Assembly: GCA_947475895.1 (NCBI GenBank)
Contig: CANJMF010000004.1
Coordinates: forward strand, 1 to 64,000
Reading direction: 5' to 3'
From: Fidelibacterota bacterium
GTDB taxonomy: Bacteria; Pseudomonadota; Alphaproteobacteria; Rhodospirillales; Rhodospirillaceae
Length of the DNA stretch: 64,000 nucleotides
In this document: positions 23,797 through 31,319 of the stretch, one piece after another
Position numbering within the stretch: position 1 is the first letter of the stretch
How the letters are laid out: every line of letters begins with the position of its first letter
Notes under the pieces: generated by a model
Seen by the model: only the letters and a program-made list of their open reading frames with translations
The model's database searches: none
What the model was told of the DNA's origin: nothing
Translations under genes and position numbers: made by a program

Positions 23797-25398
23797 AACG
23801 GTCATACTGGGCATGGACGTTACGTCAAGATACGAAAGCAATGCGATCCGCGAAATGATCGCCGTGACGGCTGCAGCGGCGAGTCCAATTGGAAATGCGA
23901 GGTGCGGATGGCGGCGGAATGTCCATGCCGCATAGAAAAGACCTATCAGCCCAGTGATGACGAAAGCCGACGCAATCACGCGGTAAGCCTTTCCCACCAT
24001 CAGCGCAACTGGATGGTATGGCAGCGTGCGCGCTGCCAGCACCTTTTCTTGGTCGGTTCGCGTGAACTCGAGAAAAGGATAAAGGGTTGGATCGCCCTTG
24101 CTTGTGTAGGGAACGATTTCCGTATCGCTCGAGATCAATTGCGCCGTCATGGGAATCATCGTGGCGAAGGCATTTTTTATATCCTCCCAGCGGAGCGGTG
24201 GCCGCAGGGTGTGGCGCGGTGCGAAACAATCGAGTTCGCCTAGTGCGCACGCGTCGTTAATCTCTTTTGCAAGCTCTGTGTAGTATTTCTCAGCTTCGCG
24301 CGCCGAGGTGTAGTGACCAGCAAGGCTCGCCGCGTCCCTCAACGCCCACATGAACCAGCCGGATAAAATTTCAGGGCAGTCAGCCTTGTCGACGCTGGGA
24401 TAGCGAGACGCTGCGCACCCACCGCGACGCCATGTATCGCCGTTTTCACCGTCCAGGCCCGCACGCAATTGCGCTGCCGCTGGACCAACAGCATAAAGCT
24501 TTTCACGCACGTCCTGCGGCAGGATGATTTTCGGTCGGTAGACCTCCGGCTTGATGCGGCTGATGGCCCCATAGGCTGAGAGAAAGCCAGGCGCCTTAAA
24601 TTCCACGTCCGTGAAGACCCCGTATTGCCTGTAGTTAATTGCTGACACAGCCGCCACGATCATACTGGCGGTAAGGAGTCCTGCGACTGCTGTCGCGGCG
24701 ATTTCACCTAATGCCCTTTTGCGCGCCGAATGCTGGACATCGAGATAGACATAGAGAACCCCCGCAATGAGCAGCACGCCAAGCGCAGGAAGAATCCACA
24801 GCCCTTCTTCGCGCGTTAACCAAAACATTCCACCAATCAAACCCGCTCCGACGCCGACGCAAAGCCGCCGGTTAAAGGAGGAAAATGGATGCAATACCGC
24901 CGCTCCACTCACGATCAAGAGAGTCAGTGACAAACTGATATAAAGACATTCGCGAATCACACGCGCAAAACTAATCCCCCAAATCGCCGGGTTGAATGCC
25001 AGTAGCGCAAATAGAACGACGCAGATCGCGTTACTACGTGACCACTGACGCAGGAGTAATGCGCATCCGGCTGCGGCAACGAGATAGGTTAGGTGCTCAG
25101 CAATCTTCAAAGGAATATGAAGTGTGTGAGCGAACGCGATGAACAAGGGATAAAACATGCCCTTCGCCAGGATAAGACTGTCGTAATCTCCTAACCAATG
25201 CCCGCTTCTCAGTGACCGCGCCAATCTGACGAAAAGAGCGTCGTCGAATCCAGCATCGCTGATGGCGAGCATGGGGAAACTGGCCCGTACCCATAGCGAC
25301 CACGTCGCAATGATCACCATCGCGGTGATAAAAAACACGTTCGAAGATGAATTATTAAAAGAGGTAAATTGGACCGGGGCACGGGCCATAAAAAACAC
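23512..25398 (-). CDS. Multi-pass membrane protein, glycosyltransferase family 39-like shape
   Basis: The 628-residue product has about eleven hydrophobic segments, most in the first 250 residues and the last third, with a large polar loop of about 190 residues (about 280-470) between them. ISDAGFDDALFVRLARSL after the first helix recalls the acidic loop of GT39/GT83-type polyprenol-dependent glycosyltransferases, but I cannot identify a catalytic motif with confidence. The last 35 or so residues are antisense to conserved DUF486 sequence and have no protein character, so the real C-terminus may lie near 23.6 kb. It stands alone and converges with the DUF486 gene. Confidence 0.6.
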   Translation of the reverse strand: MFFMARAPVQFTSFNNSSSNVFFITAMVIIATWSLWVRASFPMLAISDAGFDDALFVRLARSLRSGHWLGDYDSLILAKGMFYPLFIAFAHTLHIPLKIAEHLTYLVAAAGCALLLRQWSRSNAICVVLFALLAFNPAIWGISFARVIRECLYISLSLTLLIVSGAAVLHPFSSFNRRLCVGVGAGLIGGMFWLTREEGLWILPALGVLLIAGVLYVYLDVQHSARKRALGEIAATAVAGLLTASMIVAAVSAINYRQYGVFTDVEFKAPGFLSAYGAISRIKPEVYRPKIILPQDVREKLYAVGPAAAQLRAGLDGENGDTWRRGGCAASRYPSVDKADCPEILSGWFMWALRDAASLAGHYTSAREAEKYYTELAKEINDACALGELDCFAPRHTLRPPLRWEDIKNAFATMIPMTAQLISSDTEIVPYTSKGDPTLYPFLEFTRTDQEKVLAARTLPYHPVALMVGKAYRVIASAFVITGLIGLFYAAWTFRRHPHLAFPIGLAAAAVTAIISRIALLSYLDVTSMPSMTVLYLSPATPFVFVAGVVGTWVGWNAYRPPIAKPHRGDWPILPFLDARNRTPLDAMRFGRVRYASALKLRPIMERKEAGTHEEAKSDNVIPPDRLT

Positions 25399-25540
25399 TT
25401 TGCATCTGTGTCAGCCACCCCGGCTTTGTCACATTAGCGATGCACTCGTGTTGCGCAACTTGAATACGCTGCACGCGCGCACACGCGCATGCACATTCCC
25501 CAAAGAATTGAAATTTTGCGGTTACGCGACGCTGTCGCGT

Positions 25541-26056
25541 CTATGCCGGCGGCGGCGCGGGCTGTTCGCCCATAACCTTTTTGATGACCATGCCAAGTCC
25601 GGCGACGATCTTCTGTCCGATCGGGCCGCCTTCGCCTTCCATCTTTTGCATCATGATAAGACGCAATGCTTCGACGTGCACCTTCACGACTTCCAACTGA
25701 GGATCGGTAAGATTGTCGCCGGTTTCTTCGATGAAGCGTGCCAGTTGGTTCCCGACTGCAGACATCAGCGGATAGCCGAAGCTTGTCCCCTGACCTTTAA
25801 TAGCCTGGACCATGCCGTAGAGATCCTGGATCCGGGCAACCCGATTTGCCGGGTCTTTCACCGCTGCGTCGTAGGTCTGCTGCAGCTTAATAAGGTCTTC
25901 GGCGGCCGCTTCCATGTAGTCGAATTTCGCGGCGCCCATAGAGCGCTCGGCAGCATCAATCCAACCGGCATCGAGCGTCATGGTGACGCCGGCCAGTTTC
26001 TGTTTTTTTCTCAAATCGTTGGGCGGAGTGATGTACTCGACTTCTTTGCCGGCCAT
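25541..26056 (-). CDS. Hpt-like helical protein with the phospho-histidine replaced by Gln
   Basis: The 171-residue protein is helical with a middle resembling a histidine phosphotransfer domain: GMVQAIKGQGTSFGYPLMSA. In Hpt domains this motif reads HxxKGxxxxxG; here the position three before KG is Q, so phosphorylation as in an Hpt is not possible. Related alphaproteobacterial proteins that I recall have H at this place. The C-terminal part (HVEALRLIMMQKMEGEGG) is an extra helix. It may be a pseudo-Hpt that binds a response regulator or kinase. It follows mgtE in the same direction by about 100 bases. Confidence 0.6.
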   Translation of the reverse strand: MAGKEVEYITPPNDLRKKQKLAGVTMTLDAGWIDAAERSMGAAKFDYMEAAAEDLIKLQQTYDAAVKDPANRVARIQDLYGMVQAIKGQGTSFGYPLMSAVGNQLARFIEETGDNLTDPQLEVVKVHVEALRLIMMQKMEGEGGPIGQKIVAGLGMVIKKVMGEQPAPPPA

Positions 26057-26153
26057 CGGCGAACCTCACATACCTCATCTAGGGTAAGTGTAGCATCTTA
26101 CGGCGCGTTGACCATAGGTTCGCACGCGCACGTAAAAGTTATCCCCAGGTAGA

Positions 26154-27578
26154 TTACAGCATTATCCAGGTTGCAAGGCCGAGGAACGAAAAGAATCCGA
26201 CGATGTCGGTGACGGTGGTCAGGAAGACGACCGCCGAAGCAGCCGGGTCGGCGCCATAGCGATCTAAAACAAGGGGAATGGTTATCCCGGCGGCGCCGGC
26301 CGCTATCATATTTATGATCATGGCCGAGCCGATAACGACCGTGAGCAAAATGTCGTGGAACCATAAATAGGCGATCGCCCCCGTGAGAAATGCGAACAGG
26401 AAGCCGTTTACGAGCCCGACAAAAACTTCCTTCCAGGCAATGTCCACGGCGTTGCCGGCGTTCAATTCGCGGGTAGCCAGCGACCGAACAACCGTCGCTA
26501 ACGTCTGTGTTCCGGCGTTGCCTCCCATGGATGCGCAGATCGGCATGAGGACCGCCAGCGCGGAGAGCTTTTCGATGGATTTCTCGAAAACCCCGATCAC
26601 CGAAGCCGCGAGAAAAGCCGTTCCCAGGTTGATGACGAGCCATGTGAACCGGGATTGCGCGGTGGCCATGATTGAGCGGTAAAGGCTCGACTCATCGGTT
26701 GCGCGCACACCAGCGAATTTCAGGATATCCTCGCCCGCTTCTTCGTCGATGACGTCGACCACGTCATCGATGGTGATCTGACCGATCAGCCGACCCGATT
26801 TATCGACGACCGGCGCTGCGGCGAAATTACGCTGCCGGAACAAAAACGCCACCTGCTCACGATCCATATCGGTCGGAATCAATTCCATTTCAGGATCGAT
26901 AAGGTCCTTCATGGCAACCGATCGGTTGGACGTCAGCATCCGGTGCAGTTCAACCACGCCCATAGGGCGGTGCCGTGGGTCCACAACGAACACCACAAGA
27001 AACTTCTCCGGCATATTCTTTGTGGCGCGCAAATAGTCGATGGTTTCGCCGATGCTCCAGTAACTGGGCACGGCCACCAACTCGCGCTGCATAAGGCGTC
27101 CTGCGGACGCCTCGCCATAAGCCAGATCCTGCTCAATCTGCTCACGCTTTTCGCTGGGCACGCGCGAGAGGACCTGCTCGCGTTCGGTTGGCTCGAGCTT
27201 GCCCGCCACATAAACCGCGTCGTCGGAATCCAGCTCGGCGATTGCCGCCGCGAAATCCTCGAAGCCCAACGCGTCCATCACTTCGTGGCGCACTTCGACG
27301 CCCAGTTCCGGTAAGACGTCGGCATTGAAAACGTCGCGGATCGCCTCGATCAGCAGGCGACGATCTTCCGCGTCCAGGCGCTCGAGCAAATCGGCCATAT
27401 CGGCGTAATGAAGGAACGCCACCAGCAACCGGGCGCGCTCTTTGTCGTCAGCCCTAAGCGCCGCCGCGACTTCGGCAACAAATGCACTGTCCAGCTCGAA
27501 ATCCTGGTCGAGTGCCTCGTCCGCGGGACGGTGGCGCAAAGGTGGCGGTAGCGGCGTTTCAACGTCCGTGCTTGCCAT
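26154..27578 (-). CDS. mgtE: Magnesium transporter MgtE
   Basis: MgtE is a Mg2+-gated Mg2+ channel of the inner membrane. From the ATG at 27578 the product is 474 residues: an acidic N-domain (MgtE_N, about 40-150), two CBS domains (about 155-280, with GQITIDDVVDVIDEEAGEDI at the second), the connecting plug helix, and five C-terminal membrane helices. The pore signature is PICASMGGNAGTQT. The frame stays open 31 codons further upstream, but those residues lack family similarity, so the later start is chosen. It is next to tRNA-Leu. Confidence 0.94.
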   Translation of the reverse strand: MASTDVETPLPPPLRHRPADEALDQDFELDSAFVAEVAAALRADDKERARLLVAFLHYADMADLLERLDAEDRRLLIEAIRDVFNADVLPELGVEVRHEVMDALGFEDFAAAIAELDSDDAVYVAGKLEPTEREQVLSRVPSEKREQIEQDLAYGEASAGRLMQRELVAVPSYWSIGETIDYLRATKNMPEKFLVVFVVDPRHRPMGVVELHRMLTSNRSVAMKDLIDPEMELIPTDMDREQVAFLFRQRNFAAAPVVDKSGRLIGQITIDDVVDVIDEEAGEDILKFAGVRATDESSLYRSIMATAQSRFTWLVINLGTAFLAASVIGVFEKSIEKLSALAVLMPICASMGGNAGTQTLATVVRSLATRELNAGNAVDIAWKEVFVGLVNGFLFAFLTGAIAYLWFHDILLTVVIGSAMIINMIAAGAAGITIPLVLDRYGADPAASAVVFLTTVTDIVGFFSFLGLATWIML

Positions 27579-27723
27579 GGGCTTCGACCGCGATGAGAGA
27601 GGAACCACCAGCGCACGGGGCCCGTACGTGGAGGTATTGCCCCTTGTGCCCGACACCCGAAAGCAGATCAAGCGGCGTATCGCGCCTGATCTGGTCCGGG
27701 ATCTAAGCCTCTAAAAGAGGAAG

Positions 27724-27808
27724 TGGTGCGGTCGAAAAGACTCGAACTTTCACGGGTTGCCCCACAGCGACCTCAACGCTGCGCGTCTACCAATTCCGCC
27801 ACGACCGC
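27724..27808 (-). tRNA. tRNA-Leu (anticodon GAG)
   Basis: On the minus strand the acceptor GCGGTCG (27808-27802) pairs with CGACCGC (27734-27728), followed by A and an encoded CCA (27726-27724). The D-arm reads GGCGGAATTGGTAGACGC. The anticodon stem CAGCG/CGCTG holds loop TTGAGGT, giving GAG. A long variable arm and a T-arm with GTTCGAGTC complete a class II leucine tRNA. Confidence 0.93.
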
Positions 27809-27993
27809 ACGTAGGGAACAGCCTGCCCAGAAGGCCCGGCTTTTGAGGAGGCCGGTGATTACCAGATCGCCACCCCCCTGGCAAGAAAGGCCCGCGCGCG
27901 CTTAAATAGGATCCCCAGGATATACTTTTTTGGGCGGTTTTGGACCCTATCGGCGAGACGCAGCTCTCGCGCCCAGCGCCAACAGAAGGTCGA

Positions 27994-28674
27994 ATGAACG
28001 CTATCAACCCCCTCCTTCCGTCCAGCGCTTCGAACGAGGTCCAGTTCTATACCTCGCCCGGCCTGGTCCCATACGCCGACGCCATCGCAACGATGGAAGC
28101 GCGGGTCGCCGCGATCCGTGCGCGAACGGCATCCGAAGGGGTGTGGTTTTTAGAACATCCGGCCCTTTATTCCGCCGGCACCAGCGCCAACGATTCAGAC
28201 CTGTTGGACGCTGCCCGCTTTCCAGTTCACCGGAGCGGCCGGGGCGGCCAATACACCTATCATGGGCCGGGTCAGCGCGTGGCCTACGTGATGCTCGATC
28301 TGCAAAAACCCCGCGCGTGCGGAAGCGCCGATGTGCGCTGCTATGTAAATAATCTCGAGGAATGGATGATCCGAACGCTCGCGCGTTTTGGCATCGTTGG
28401 CGAGCGTCGCGAGGGACGTGTCGGGATCTGGGTGGCGCGCGGCAACCGAGAAGACAAAGTCGGTGCGATCGGCGTGCGTGTGCGCCATTGGATCAGCTAT
28501 CACGGCATCGCGCTGAACGTATCGCCGGACCTTTCGCATTTTTCGGGCATCGTCCCGTGCGGTATTGCACAGCACGGCGTGACCTCTCTGCAAGATCTGG
28601 GCGTAACCGCGAGTCTCGCCGAAGTGGACCGAGTATTAATCGAGGAATTCAAGTCCATTTTTGCACCGACTTGA
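27994..28674 (+). CDS. lipB: Octanoyltransferase LipB
   Basis: LipB moves octanoyl groups from acyl carrier protein to lipoyl domains, the first step of lipoate synthesis. The ATG at 27994, preceded by AGAAGG, gives 226 residues. The conserved [16 protein letters not shown] lies at 79-94. The catalytic Lys is in [11 protein letters not shown] (K155) and the nucleophilic Cys in [12 protein letters not shown] (C189). An open frame 18 codons longer has no ribosome binding site. lipA is not in the window. Confidence 0.94.
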   Translation: MNAINPLLPSSASNEVQFYTSPGLVPYADAIATMEARVAAIRARTASEGVWFLEHPALYSAGTSANDSDLLDAARFPVHRSGRGGQYTYHGPGQRVAYVMLDLQKPRACGSADVRCYVNNLEEWMIRTLARFGIVGERREGRVGIWVARGNREDKVGAIGVRVRHWISYHGIALNVSPDLSHFSGIVPCGIAQHGVTSLQDLGVTASLAEVDRVLIEEFKSIFAPT

Positions 28675-28749
28675 TCATTTCAGCCCGTAACATGACGGCC
28701 ATACTGGCGTTTTGTTTATTCACGCGACTTTCTGTGGGAAGGAGGCGCT

Positions 28750-29190
28750 ATGAAAATCAAGGACATAATGACCACGTCGGTGGAAATGGTCTCCCCCGAT
28801 GACACCCTTCAGGACGCCGCAAAAAAGATGCGGATCGAAGATTGTGGTAGCTTGCCAGTAGGCAAGGATGACCGGCTTGTGGGCATCATTACAGACCGCG
28901 ATATCGTGACCCGCGCGGTCGCCCGCGGCCTCGACCCAGACGATGCGTGCGTCGGCGACGTCATGACCGTCGATATCAAATACGTCTATGAAGACGAAAG
29001 TTTGGACGAACTCGCAAACAGCATGGCCGCGCTCCAGATCAAACGTTTACCAGTGTTGAATCGTCAGAAGCGGTTGGTAGGTATCGTGTCCTTAAGCGAC
29101 ATGGCTACAGCGAAGGACGCGGCGCACGACGCCGAGATTGCCTTGAGCGGCATTTCACGGCCCTGGGGAAATACGACAGCACACATCTGA
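28750..29190 (+). CDS. Twin CBS-domain protein
   Basis: GGAAGGAGG lies six bases before the ATG. The 146-residue protein is two CBS repeats and little else: MKIKDIMTTSVEMVSPDDTL with GIITDRDIV closing the first, and VGDVMTVDI with GIVSLSDMA closing the second. Such stand-alone pairs bind adenine nucleotides or similar ligands and usually regulate a partner protein. Nothing here identifies the partner. It lies between lipB and a glycosyltransferase-like gene. Confidence 0.85.
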   Translation: MKIKDIMTTSVEMVSPDDTLQDAAKKMRIEDCGSLPVGKDDRLVGIITDRDIVTRAVARGLDPDDACVGDVMTVDIKYVYEDESLDELANSMAALQIKRLPVLNRQKRLVGIVSLSDMATAKDAAHDAEIALSGISRPWGNTTAHI

Positions 29191-29244
29191 CCTCGACGAT
29201 TTCGTCTGCTACACTCGCTCAACGTCGTAACGGGGAGCGAAGAT

Positions 29245-30003
29245 ATGTCGCGCGCTTTTGTAGTCGTTGGTACGCCTTGTTTTGGCGGCCTTGTGGGCCA
29301 TGGCTATATGAATTCCATCGTGCAACTAATGGCGTACGCGCGCGGCGCCGGCGTCGATATGGGACTCAATCTGCTCGCCAGCGACGCGCTGATTACGCGC
29401 GGCCGCGCCACCATTGTTGGCGCATTTCTCGACAATCCCACCGCAACTCACCTTTTGTTTGTGGATGCCGACATCTCGTTCGCACCCGATCAGTTCGCGC
29501 GCGTGTTGGCCTTCGATCAGGACGTGGTCGCGGCACCCTATCCTGTAAAAGCTCTGAAATGGAACGAGATTCCAGCCCGCCATGTGAATCTGCAGGAGCC
29601 ACTCGATGAGGCGGGCCTTGTTTATGTAGGCAAGTGCGCCACCGGATCCGAACTCAAAACCAGAGACGGCTTTGCGACGGCCGAATATGTGGGCACCGGT
29701 TTCATGCTGATTAAACGCTCCGTTATTGAGCGTATGATTCAGGCTTATCCGGAAACAAAATTTCGGACCTTGCCCAGCTTTCCCCCGACGGCTGTTTCCA
29801 GTGAAAATCTATACGCGCTGTTCGAATGCATGATCGACAAGGACACCGGCGAATATATCAGCGAGGACTACGCCTTTTGTCGTCGGTGGCGCGCCCTTGG
29901 GGGCGAGATCTGGCTTGACACAACAGCACGCCTCACGCACTCCGGTTCGTACGACTTTAAGGGCAATGCCGCGAAACGCTATGCGGCTGAGCTGAAAATC
30001 TAG
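29245..30003 (+). CDS. Glycosyltransferase-like protein (GT-A fold, DxD motif)
   Basis: The 252-residue soluble protein starts RAFVVVGTPCFGG and has HLLFVDADISFAPDQFARVL, a DxD-type metal and nucleotide-sugar site of GT-A glycosyltransferases. YVGTGFMLIKRSVIERM and EDYAFCRRWRALGGEIWLD follow, the latter typical of the acceptor-side ED motif. Related proteins occur in both phage and bacterial genomes. Donor and acceptor are unknown. It is last in a rightward series and is followed by a strong hairpin. Confidence 0.72.
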   Translation: MSRAFVVVGTPCFGGLVGHGYMNSIVQLMAYARGAGVDMGLNLLASDALITRGRATIVGAFLDNPTATHLLFVDADISFAPDQFARVLAFDQDVVAAPYPVKALKWNEIPARHVNLQEPLDEAGLVYVGKCATGSELKTRDGFATAEYVGTGFMLIKRSVIERMIQAYPETKFRTLPSFPPTAVSSENLYALFECMIDKDTGEYISEDYAFCRRWRALGGEIWLDTTARLTHSGSYDFKGNAAKRYAAELKI

Positions 30004-30008
30004 CGCGC

Positions 30009-30040
30009 AAAAAGAAGCCCCGCCTACGTGGCGGGGCTTC
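30009..30040 (-). terminator. Terminator between convergent genes
   Basis: GAAGCCCCGCC (30014-30024) pairs with GGCGGGGCTTC (30030-30040). On the minus strand T5 follows the stem, so it best serves the leftward RcnB-like gene ending at 30064; as a stable hairpin it may also slow rightward transcription. Confidence 0.7.
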
Positions 30041-30063
30041 GTAATCAAATCTATCAACGCGCC

Positions 30064-30915
30064 CTAATCGATGATCGCCCAGGTACCGTTGGGCTGTTGG
30101 CACGCACGGCCGCGCGCTTCTTGTGGACGCCCGCCGATGTACACCGTGTGGGTGAACACCGCACAGCGGAAGTTATCTTCGTCGCGATAATAATCGAGCA
30201 CATGCATTTCGCCGCGGTCGCCATTGCGCGGATTCTTCCACTCATACCTTGCGTTTGCGGTACCGCCATTAAAGCCGCGCGAATAGGCGTCATAGGCGTA
30301 GCTGCGGTCTTCGCACTTCATATTATTGGTGAGAGCCGCGCCAATCGCGCCGCCAGCGATGACGCCGGCAATCGTCGCCCCGCCGCTATCGCGTTTTCCG
30401 CCAGCTGCATTTCCGAGAATGCCGCCAAGGAAAGCGCCTGCCAATACGCCCGCAGGATCTGGTTGATTACGACATTCGGTATAGGCGCGATCGTCGTTCA
30501 TTGTATAGCTGCGCGAATACCGTGCTTTCCAACGCGCTTCACGGTCATCACCGTCGTTACGATCGTCACGGTCATTACGAGCATTACGGTCATCGCGACC
30601 ATTACGGTCGTCATCTCCTCGGCCTCGACCGCCCGCATAATCACGGTCGTCATGATCGCGGCGGCTTAAAACGACAACGTCGGCGACTTTGCCGTCACGC
30701 CGGCTTGCCAAAAGATATTGGTCACCGACTTGCATCCATTGATAACCACGCGGCGGCGTGCGAAGGCCGGCATCCCGCCAATCTTCAAAGACATAGGCAT
30801 CTTGGCGAAATTCGCGCGGAAGCCGATCGCCGGTCTCAAAATGTCTATCACGCTGCGCGAAGGCCGGACTGGCCATCAGCATCAAGCCAAATGCACTCAA
30901 AACGAGCTTCTTCAT
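30064..30915 (-). CDS. Secreted RcnB-like / glycine-zipper protein
   Basis: GGAGAG precedes the ATG at 30915. The 283-residue protein has a signal peptide (to about residue 21). An RcnB-type domain follows (RLPREFRQDAYVFEDWRDAG, then PPRGYQWMQVGDQYLLASR), then a low-complexity Asp/Arg/Asn stretch (about residues 95-128) and a glycine-zipper segment (GVLAGAFLGGILGNAAGG, AGGAIGAALTNN). The C-terminal domain resembles 17-kDa surface-antigen proteins (YEWKNPRNGDRGEMHVLDYY). RcnB itself tunes nickel/cobalt efflux in the periplasm; here the domain is only one part of an envelope protein and no metal role is shown. Confidence 0.7.
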   Translation of the reverse strand: MKKLVLSAFGLMLMASPAFAQRDRHFETGDRLPREFRQDAYVFEDWRDAGLRTPPRGYQWMQVGDQYLLASRRDGKVADVVVLSRRDHDDRDYAGGRGRGDDDRNGRDDRNARNDRDDRNDGDDREARWKARYSRSYTMNDDRAYTECRNQPDPAGVLAGAFLGGILGNAAGGKRDSGGATIAGVIAGGAIGAALTNNMKCEDRSYAYDAYSRGFNGGTANARYEWKNPRNGDRGEMHVLDYYRDEDNFRCAVFTHTVYIGGRPQEARGRACQQPNGTWAIID

Positions 30916-31018
30916 TCTTACTCTCCTTAGACAGGATATCTGTAAGAATGAAACGTCTTCCGACGCGTTTCGTTACGGTTGCGAACACCGCGCAATACGT
31001 AATAGTTGCGCCTACGTG

Positions 31019-31309
31019 CTACTCCGCATCCACCGTGGGTAATTGTTCGAAGCCAGTACCGTCAAATACCGGGGCCTCCTTGGTGTCGATGGCCGAAACG
31101 CGGGCCAACGAGGGGCCCGCGTGACAAGCGGCAACGAAGCTATCGATGACCGTCGGGGAGCCCTGCACGACGGCTTCAACACGGCCATCCGTGAGATTGC
31201 GCACCCAGCCCACAAGACCTAGGTGACGCGCGGTCGTGGCTGCCCAGTACCGGTACCCAACACCTTGGGCACGACCGGTGATGAGAAGGTGTCGCGTAAC
31301 GTTCGCCAG
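31019..31309 (-). CDS. acyP: Acylphosphatase, probably initiated at CTG
   Basis: It hydrolyses carboxyl-phosphate bonds. The frame encodes a complete acylphosphatase: HLLITGRAQGVGYRYWAATT with the catalytic Arg, GWVRNLTDGRVEAVVQG with the catalytic Asn, and the usual C-terminal strand. No ATG, GTG or TTG lies between the in-frame TGA upstream and the core. The only late start (GTG at 31213) would delete the active-site loop. CTG at 31309-31307 follows AGGAGG by five bases and gives 96 residues with R20 and N38, so I take it as the start. It lies ten bases after the pccA stop, in the same direction. Confidence 0.75.
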   Translation of the reverse strand: MANVTRHLLITGRAQGVGYRYWAATTARHLGLVGWVRNLTDGRVEAVVQGSPTVIDSFVAACHAGPSLARVSAIDTKEAPVFDGTGFEQLPTVDAE

Positions 31310-31319
31310 CGATCCCTCC

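Noticed and set aside
27579-27671. Longer MgtE N-terminus
   Set aside because: The extra 31 residues have no family similarity and the ATG at 27578 gives a normal MgtE.
31213-31215. GTG at 31213 as start of the acylphosphatase
   Set aside because: It would remove the catalytic Arg loop, which is encoded intact just upstream in the same frame.
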